From DATAXV01 sp036272915 (GTDB lineage Bacteria > Chloroflexota > Dormibacteria > Dormibacterales > Dormibacteraceae), in contig DATAXV010000151.1 of assembly GCA_036272915.1 (NCBI GenBank), positions 1-9,875 of the forward strand: DNA of 9,875 bases. The letters are read 5' to 3'. How positions within the stretch are numbered: position 1 is the stretch's first letter; each line of letters begins with the position of its first letter. Positions 5,212-9,875 of this stretch are shown here, one piece after another. Made by a program: the position numbers and the translations under genes. The notes beneath the pieces are model-generated. The model had not been told where the DNA came from and made no database searches. It saw nothing but the letters and a program-made list of their open reading frames with translations.

Positions 5212-7179
5212 ATGACCGGGATGACGCGCACGCGCACGCGCAGACTGGAGCTGGCCGCGCCGCGCTGGATCGTGGAGGTGGTGCGGCCGCGTCCGGCGCC
5301 GGTGCCATGGGCGGACGTGATCCGCTGTGCCATCGCCATCCCCATGCCGCTCCTGGTGGGGGTGCTGACCGGCAACCTCGACGTCGCCATCTTCGTCACG
5401 CTGGGCGCGATCGCGGGTGCCACCTCCGACCGGGGCGGGCCGCTCCGCACCCGCGCCCTGCGGGTCTCCCTCCCTCCCGTCGCCGCCGCCGCCGGGCTGC
5501 TCATCGGCCACGCCGTCATCGGCACCGGATGGATCGCGGTCGCCGCCGTCGCCCTGCTCAGCCTCGTCTCGGCCCAGATCAGCGTGCTCGGCGCGGCCGC
5601 CTCGGTCGCCGCCCTCCAGCTCCTCGTCTACGCCGCCGTCGCCTCCGCGCTCAAGTTCCCGCAGCCGGTCTACCTGCCCTCTCTGCTGGTCCTTGCCGGC
5701 GGCGCCTGGGCGCTGTTGCTGACCCTTGTCCAGGCCCTGATCGAGGGCCCGACGAGGCCCGAGCGCATCGCCGTCGCCGCCGTCTTCGTCGCGCTGGCCA
5801 GACTGGTCGCCGCGACCGGCACGCGCGAGGCGGCGGCGGCACGCCAGGATCTGACCCAGGCGCTCAACATCGCCTACGACCACCTGCTCGGGGATCGGGT
5901 CATCGCCACCGGCCGCTGGCGGCAGCTGGTCCGGCTGGCCGGGCTGCTCAACTCGACGACTCCGCTGGTCGAGGCGACCGTCGCGCTGTCCCAGACCGAG
6001 CGTCATCCTCCGCCCGGGCTCTCGGAGGCCCTCATCGGCGTCGCCGAGGCGGTCGCACGCCACCGGCCGCCGCCGCCGATGCCGGCGGAGCTCGTTCCCG
6101 ACCGCCCCTCGCTGCGAGCGGTCTGTCGCGGACTGGAGGCGGTGGTCCGCCAGATCGACCAGCCGGCATCGGATCCCATGCCCGGACGGCGGGTGCCTCT
6201 GTGGCCCCGCCTGCGCACCTGGATCGGCGAGGCGCTGCTCGGCCGCAGCACCTGGCTCTACGCGCTGCGCCTGGCGCTGTGCATGGCGGCCGCCGAGGCG
6301 GTCGAGCAGCGGCTGCCCCTGGAGCGTCCCTACTGGATCGTGCTCACCGTCGCCATCGTGCTGAAGCCCGACTTCGGATCCGTCTTCGCCCGGGCCGTGC
6401 AGCGCGGGCTGGGAACGCTGATCGGGGTGCTGATCGGAGCGGCGGTGGTGGCCGTGGTCCCGCCCGGTCCGCTCTACCTGCCGGTGATGGCCGTGTTCGC
6501 GGGCATCCTTCCCATCTCCGTCCGGCGCAACTACGGCATGTTCTCGACCTTCCTGACGCCGCTGGTGATCATGCTCATCGACTTCGGCGCCTCCGGCGGC
6601 CCCGCCCTCGTCGTCGCCCGCCTCCTCGACACCCTGATCGGCTGCGGGCTGGTGCTGGTCATCGGCTACCTGCTCTGGCCGGGCACCTGGCGGGTGCGGC
6701 TCGGCGACCAGGTCGCCGACGCGATCGATGTCGTCGCCGGATACGCCGGGACCGCCTTCGGCGCGGACCGCTCGCGGGGCCGGTCCCGCCGCCACGCCTA
6801 CCGCACCCTCTCCGATGTCCGCACGAGCCTCCAGCAGCGGCTGGCCGAGCCGCCCCCGGCCAGCTCCCGGGCGGCCGCCTGGTGGCCGGTCATCGTCGAG
6901 CTGGAGCTCACCACCGACGCCATCACGGCAGCGGCGATCCGCGCCGTTCACGGCGGATCGGGACCCGCCGAGAAGACACCCGCAGCGCTGGAGAAGGCGC
7001 TTCGCGAACTGTCCGCCGCTCTTCGCGAGAGCCGGGTGCCGCCGGAGCCGGGTCTGCCGGACGACGAGGCCGTGACCGCGGTGACCGACCGGATCCGATC
7101 CATCCGTTCGGTGATGGCGGGACCCGCCGAGAGGAGGGCTCGCTCCGGCCCGCGCCGGCCGCGGCCGACGGCGGCCTGA
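5212..7179 (+). CDS. FUSC-family membrane protein (putative aromatic acid/toxicant exporter)
   Basis: A 655-residue inner-membrane protein of the FUSC/aromatic acid exporter type, relatives of which (AaeB, YccS, fusaric acid resistance proteins) are linked to efflux of aromatic acids. There are two membrane halves. Helices lie at about 36-70, 86-122, 125-147 and 155-178 in the first half. After a soluble, helical linker (about 180-340), the second half occupies about 346-490 and carries the signature ERPYWIVLTVAIVLKPDFGS (371-390), then RAVQRGLGTLIGVLIGA and SVRRNYG. A soluble C-terminal domain (about 495-635) ends in an Arg/Pro-rich tail. The substrate is inferred only from family. Starts at ATG 5212 and ATG 5221 are both possible and neither has an SD; the preceding hairpin ends at 5207. 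It follows the sedolisin stop by 40 bp, so it either reads through from that promoter or uses one inside its 3' end. Confidence 0.9.
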   Translation: MTGMTRTRTRRLELAAPRWIVEVVRPRPAPVPWADVIRCAIAIPMPLLVGVLTGNLDVAIFVTLGAIAGATSDRGGPLRTRALRVSLPPVAAAAGLLIGHAVIGTGWIAVAAVALLSLVSAQISVLGAAASVAALQLLVYAAVASALKFPQPVYLPSLLVLAGGAWALLLTLVQALIEGPTRPERIAVAAVFVALARLVAATGTREAAAARQDLTQALNIAYDHLLGDRVIATGRWRQLVRLAGLLNSTTPLVEATVALSQTERHPPPGLSEALIGVAEAVARHRPPPPMPAELVPDRPSLRAVCRGLEAVVRQIDQPASDPMPGRRVPLWPRLRTWIGEALLGRSTWLYALRLALCMAAAEAVEQRLPLERPYWIVLTVAIVLKPDFGSVFARAVQRGLGTLIGVLIGAAVVAVVPPGPLYLPVMAVFAGILPISVRRNYGMFSTFLTPLVIMLIDFGASGGPALVVARLLDTLIGCGLVLVIGYLLWPGTWRVRLGDQVADAIDVVAGYAGTAFGADRSRGRSRRHAYRTLSDVRTSLQQRLAEPPPASSRAAAWWPVIVELELTTDAITAAAIRAVHGGSGPAEKTPAALEKALRELSAALRESRVPPEPGLPDDEAVTAVTDRIRSIRSVMAGPAERRARSGPRRPRPTAA

Positions 7180-7255
7180 CCCCGGGGCGGCCCGCCGGCG
7201 ATCGCCACCTCGGTAGGACCCGCGCGCACGTGATGGCCGCCGGAGGGGGAGAGGG

Positions 7256-7846
7256 TCAGATCAGCGCGGCCTGCTCGCGGCGGACGGCGCGCATCGCGCG
7301 GCCCCAGGAGGCGAGCTGTGTGAGCATCTCGTCGGCCTTGGCCACGGACCTACTCCCTGGAGTGAAGCGGGTGAAGTCCTCGAAGTCGTGGGCCAGCGAT
7401 AGCGGGACCACGGTCCGTACGCCGGCGACCCGCAGCTCGCCGAGGACGACCCGCAGGTGCTCGATCGCCCTGGCGCCGCCGGCGTCGGCGCCGTAGGAGA
7501 CGAAGCCCGCGGCCTTGTCGTTCCACTCCCCATAGAGGAAGTCGATCGCGTTCTTGAGGACGGCCGGGATCGACCGGTTGTACTCGGGCGTGACGAAGAC
7601 GAAGGCGTCGTGGCGGGCGATCGTCGCCGCCCACGCCCGGGTGTGCTCGTGCGCGTAGTCGCCCGTGATCGGCGGCGCCGGCTCGTCGAACATGGGAAGG
7701 TCGATCGCCGCCAGGTCGATCAGCTCCGCCTCGAGATCCGCGCGCAGGGCGGCCCGCTCCAGGACCCAGCGAGCGACGGGTTCGCCGCGGCGGTTCGGTC
7801 TCGTGCTGCCGAGGATGACGGCGACGCTGATGGCTGCTTCAGACAT
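7256..7846 (-). CDS. NAD(P)H-dependent FMN reductase (flavodoxin-like)
   Basis: A 196-residue cytosolic flavoprotein of the NADPH-dependent FMN reductase family, which includes quinone, chromate and azo reductases. Seen: the FMN-phosphate loop GSTRPNRRGEPVARWV (13-28) after the first beta strand, the flavin-contacting TPEYNRSIPAVLKNAIDFL (86-104), and SYGADAGGARA (117-127). Length and motif order are standard. The start ATG at 7846 has GGGGAG nine bases upstream. It is transcribed divergently from the TetR gene, with an inverted repeat in the 77-bp gap, so it is the likely target of that repressor. Such pairs often respond to quinones or other electrophiles, but the inducer is not visible here. 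It converges with the FUSC gene at its 3' end. Confidence 0.93.
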   Translation of the reverse strand: MSEAAISVAVILGSTRPNRRGEPVARWVLERAALRADLEAELIDLAAIDLPMFDEPAPPITGDYAHEHTRAWAATIARHDAFVFVTPEYNRSIPAVLKNAIDFLYGEWNDKAAGFVSYGADAGGARAIEHLRVVLGELRVAGVRTVVPLSLAHDFEDFTRFTPGSRSVAKADEMLTQLASWGRAMRAVRREQAALI

Positions 7847-7862
7847 GGTGACTGACTCCCCG

Positions 7863-7890
7863 ATGACAAGTAAAGTACTGGTTTTACTTT
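7863..7890 (+). promoter_or_regulatory. Predicted promoter of the TetR gene
   Basis: ATGACA at 7863-7868 (5 of 6 to TTGACA) and TACTTT at 7885-7890 (weak -10, 3 of 6) are spaced 16 bp apart. The segment is conspicuously AT-rich in a GC-rich window. The predicted start near 7897 would leave about 27 bases before the ATG at 7924, which has no SD. Confidence 0.4.
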
Positions 7891-7892
7891 AC
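7870..7892. promoter_or_regulatory. Probable TetR operator: perfect 8-7-8 inverted repeat
   Basis: GTAAAGTA (7870-7877) and TACTTTAC (7885-7892) are perfect reverse complements around a seven-base spacer. The repeat lies midway between the divergent FMN reductase and TetR start codons and overlaps the predicted plus-strand -10 and the promoter spacer. Its symmetry, size and place are those of a TetR dimer site, so it likely represses both genes. Binding is inferred. Confidence 0.7.
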
Positions 7893-7923
7893 ATGATGGC
7901 CAGCCCGTGCGACACTCCCTCTG

Positions 7924-8553
7924 ATGTCCTCGGCGACCCCACAGCGTCTGCGCCCCGAGAAGCGCGATGCGATCCTCGGCGCAGCGCGCAAGATCTTCGC
8001 CACGATGGGCTTCACCCGGGCGACGATCGACGCCATCGCCGCGCAGGCGGACGTCTCGACCCGCACGCTCTACAAGCACTTCCACAGCAAGGACGAACTG
8101 TTCGCCACCGTCCTCGAGGCGAGTGCCGCCGCGGTCGCGGACGACTACGAGGCATCCGTCCGCGCAGGCGTCGAGGCCGCTCACACCGTGCAGGAGCGCC
8201 TGCTGGTCCTCGCCCGCGCGTCCACCAAGCAGTCACTCGGCCACCCCGAGCACTTCGCGATGGTCCGCCAGATCCTGGGCGAGACCGCGCATTTCCCGCC
8301 AGGGGTCCTGGCCGCGTGGCGGAGGGCCGGCCCCGATCGCGTCGAGCGGGAGACCGTCGCCCAGCTGCGCGCCCTCGATGACGAGGGCCTGCTCGAGATC
8401 GAGGATTTCACCCGCGCGTCTCGACACCTCCACGCCCTGACGACCGCGGAGGTCAACAGACGCTCGGACGGGGCAACGCTCTCGGAGCGGGATGCCGACA
8501 GGGCCATCGCCGCCGGCGTCGAGGTCTTCGCGCGAGGCTACGCGCCCCGATAG
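7924..8553 (+). CDS. TetR/AcrR-family transcriptional regulator
   Basis: A 209-residue dimeric repressor-type regulator. The N-terminal DNA-binding domain (about 12-60) has the classic sequence: RDAILGAARKIFATMGF, then the helix-turn-helix TIDAIAAQADVSTRTLYKHF (34-53) and SKDELF. The C-terminal part (about 75-205) is all-helical and resembles the AefR-like ligand/dimerisation domain (FAMVRQILGETAHFPPGVL; AQLRALDDEGLLEIEDFTRA). No SD precedes the ATG, and the predicted transcript start is about 27 bases upstream. The inverted repeat at 7870-7892 suggests that it controls itself and the divergent flavin reductase. The ligand is unknown. Confidence 0.93.
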   Translation: MSSATPQRLRPEKRDAILGAARKIFATMGFTRATIDAIAAQADVSTRTLYKHFHSKDELFATVLEASAAAVADDYEASVRAGVEAAHTVQERLLVLARASTKQSLGHPEHFAMVRQILGETAHFPPGVLAAWRRAGPDRVERETVAQLRALDDEGLLEIEDFTRASRHLHALTTAEVNRRSDGATLSERDADRAIAAGVEVFARGYAPR

Positions 8554-8578
8554 GCCAGAGGACCTCCCGAGCCCGGGG

Positions 8579-9205
8579 TCAGACGGTGTCGATCAGCGTC
8601 GATCCACTGTTCACGAGAAGTGGCAGGTTGAGCGCGAGCTGGGCCAGGATCGGTTCGGGGCCGATGCCGTGCTCCCGGCCCAGCCGCCGGGCGGCGTCGC
8701 CGATCGATGTCGGCCGGGTCGAGAGCGCCCAGGCGAGGTAGACGCGCACGTCCACCGTCACCTCCGACCCCGGCGCGAACTGGCTGATGAGATAGCGATC
8801 GGGGGCCTCGAAGGAGTTGCCGAGCCCGAAGCCGATGGGGATCATGCGGTGCCGGTCGAGCAGGTCCAGGTTGTCCAGGGGGTCGTCGGCGAGCTCGATC
8901 AGCAGCCCCTCCTGGAGGAGGGCGTCGATGTGGCCGGGGGCATCGCCGATCTCCTGGCGGGAGCAGGCCGCCCGCAGCCCGCGCCGGTCGAAGGCCTCCA
9001 TCGCCACCATCCACGCCTGGTACCGGGCGGTCGACAGACGGCGGAAGCCGTCGCCGACGCGGATCTCCATGGGCGCCTCCATCGGACCCGAGGCGCCGGG
9101 CGGGTAGGAGGGCCCGATGGGATAGCCCACCGGCAGCATGGCTCGTCCGGTGAGCAACGAGCCGGTGGTGCCGGCCTCCTCGAAGGTGAGCCCGATCCTG
9201 GCCAC
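8579..9205 (-). CDS. Unrecognised 208-residue protein, possibly two winged-helix-like modules
   Basis: Consistent GC-ending codons, a stop shortly after the convergent TetR gene (25 bp), and normal amino acid content support a real gene. The N-terminus (1-45) is Gly/Pro-rich and mentions no signal peptide or membrane helix. Residues about 58-105 (YQAWMVAMEAFDRRGL, then IDALLQEGLLIEL) look like a winged-helix fold of the kind in PadR/MarR-like or poor-growth sensor proteins. A second similar stretch (VRVYLAWALSTRPTSIGDAARRLG, 153-176, with ILAQLALNLPLLVNSGSTLIDTV at the end) looks like another helical module. I know no family name. Start: GTG at 9205 with only a distant G-run upstream; an internal ATG (M23) is possible. 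It is divergent from the flavoenzyme gene, so a regulatory link is possible but unproven. Confidence 0.75.
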   Translation of the reverse strand: MARIGLTFEEAGTTGSLLTGRAMLPVGYPIGPSYPPGASGPMEAPMEIRVGDGFRRLSTARYQAWMVAMEAFDRRGLRAACSRQEIGDAPGHIDALLQEGLLIELADDPLDNLDLLDRHRMIPIGFGLGNSFEAPDRYLISQFAPGSEVTVDVRVYLAWALSTRPTSIGDAARRLGREHGIGPEPILAQLALNLPLLVNSGSTLIDTV

Positions 9206-9331
9206 GGTGTGACTGTCGCCCCCGATCGGTTAACGGTGGGCGAAGGGTGGGCCGGGGGACGAGATTTCGCGATGGCGGGCGTGCTTGGATGGAGGGTGGC
9301 GTTCCCCGGTGTCGAGTGAGGAGGTGCGGCG

Positions 9332-9875
9332 ATGCGGCGATCGGTGCCCGAGGTGGCGGTGGTCGGGGTCGGCTCGTTGGGCAGCATGGCGCTCTGGACG
9401 CTCGCCCGCCGCGGGGTGCCGGTCATCGGCATCGAGCAGTTCGAGCCCGGCCACGACCGCGGCTCCGGCGGCGGCGAGAGCCGGATCATCCGCAGCTGCT
9501 ACGCGGAGGGTCCCCACTACGTTTCGCTGATCGGCCGCAGCTTCGAGCTCTGGCGCGAGTTCGAGGCCGACACCGGCACCAACGTCCTCACCCCCTGTCC
9601 CGCCGCCTACATCGCCCCCTCCGGGAACCCCTACCTGCGTTCGGTGATCGAGGTCGCGGACCGCTTCGATCTCCCCCACCAGATCCTCCAGGGCGCCGAG
9701 GCCGCCGCCCGGGTCCCGCAGCACGTGCTCGATCCCGATGACGTGGTCTTCGTCGACCCCGTGGCCGGCGCCATCCGGCCGGAGCTGGCGGTGCGGACGG
9801 CCGCCGAGCGGGCGAGGGAGCTCGGTGCCGAGCTCGTGACCGGCGTCCGTGTCGAGTCCCTGGAGGAGGATGGGG
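9332..9875 (+). CDS. solA: FAD-dependent oxidoreductase, sarcosine oxidase/N-methyltryptophan oxidase-like (3' truncated)
   Basis: The frame runs from an ATG at 9332, with GGAGG seven bases upstream, to the window edge, giving 181 residues of a protein usually near 380. It begins with the Rossmann FAD-binding beta-alpha-beta segment VAVVGVGSLGSMALWTLARRG (8-28), then GIEQFEPGHDRGSGGGESRIIR (33-54), the hallmark of the DAO-type MSOX/SolA family. FELWREFEADTG and later VDPVAGAIRPELAVRTA (141-157) also match the family. Such enzymes oxidise N-methyl amino acids, giving formaldehyde, amine and hydrogen peroxide. In place of the GS-H-H/G-D/E-TRIIR pattern there is GSGGGESR, so the flavin-proximal His seen in monomeric sarcosine oxidase is missing. 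The Cys that binds FAD covalently lies beyond the window. Substrate unknown; the symbol is by family only. Confidence 0.88.
   Translation, partial: MRRSVPEVAVVGVGSLGSMALWTLARRGVPVIGIEQFEPGHDRGSGGGESRIIRSCYAEGPHYVSLIGRSFELWREFEADTGTNVLTPCPAAYIAPSGNPYLRSVIEVADRFDLPHQILQGAEAAARVPQHVLDPDDVVFVDPVAGAIRPELAVRTAAERARELGAELVTGVRVESLEEDG

Noticed and set aside
3531..5525. Long reverse-strand open frame of 664 codons opposite the sedolisin gene
   Set aside because: It mirrors the codon bias of the plus-strand protease gene, is Arg/Gly/Ala-rich without motifs, and spans two genes. It is a shadow typical of high-GC DNA.
5161..6951. Reverse-strand open frame of 596 codons opposite the FUSC gene
   Set aside because: Composition is Gly/Arg/Asp/Gln low-complexity, with no domains; the plus strand clearly encodes a membrane protein with FUSC signature.
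7190..7250. Possible convergent terminator between the FUSC and flavin reductase genes
   Set aside because: GGCGGCC and GGCCGCC pair only across a loop of about 45 bases, and GGCGATCGCC is a palindrome without a loop; too weak to call.
5307..7496. Plus-strand open frame of 729 codons in another frame of the FUSC gene
   Set aside because: Almost entirely Arg/Ala/Gly/Pro, and it runs into the oppositely oriented flavin reductase gene. It is a shadow.
9272..9319. Short 15-codon ORF before the flavoenzyme gene as a second leader peptide
   Set aside because: No codon enrichment, no SD, no stem-loop pair; likely chance.
1..9875. Mobile elements, CRISPR arrays, tRNA or rRNA genes
   Set aside because: No transposase, integrase, regularly spaced repeats, terminal inverted repeats or tRNA cloverleaf was found on either strand by eye.

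Overview
This is a very GC-rich window (roughly 70% by eye) with GC-ending codons, few recognisable Shine-Dalgarno (SD) sites on some genes, and terminator-like hairpins that mostly lack U-tracts. The gene set (kumamolisin-type protease, FUSC membrane protein, TetR plus flavin reductase, sarcosine-oxidase-like flavoenzyme, atypical histidine phosphatase) suits a high-GC soil bacterium such as an actinomycete or a Dormibacterota-like lineage. No marker gene fixes the taxonomy. There is no rRNA, tRNA, CRISPR array, insertion sequence or phage gene.

Layout. 1-140: C-terminal tail of a membrane protein. 266-467: promoter, a 26-codon aromatic-rich leader ORF and mutually exclusive hairpins. 468-1349: type I DAHP synthase (entry step of the shikimate pathway), then a 14-bp perfect hairpin. 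1390-1713: no convincing gene, but a coding-like reverse-strand remnant. 1714-2557 (minus): an unusual histidine phosphatase and a conserved-looking 72-residue protein. 2712-3500 (minus): TIM-barrel sugar isomerase/epimerase. 3579-5171 (plus): sedolisin (S53) protease, divergent from the isomerase. 5212-7179 (plus): FUSC-family membrane protein. 7256-7846 (minus) and 7924-8553 (plus): NAD(P)H-dependent FMN reductase and TetR regulator, divergent around a perfect 8-7-8 inverted repeat. 8579-9205 (minus): unrecognised 208-residue protein. 9332-9875 (plus): N-terminal part of a SolA/sarcosine-oxidase-like FAD enzyme, cut by the window end.

How the genes work together. The most informative region is 266-1389. 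A short ORF with a Trp-Tyr-Trp-Phe codon run precedes a DAHP synthase that lacks any fused regulatory domain. This suggests that aromatic supply controls the enzyme through ribosome stalling (attenuation), in addition to or instead of allosteric feedback. The second regulated unit is the TetR/FMN reductase pair, where the inverted repeat overlaps the likely promoter. The remaining genes look like independent single-gene units typical of accessory parts of a soil bacterial chromosome.
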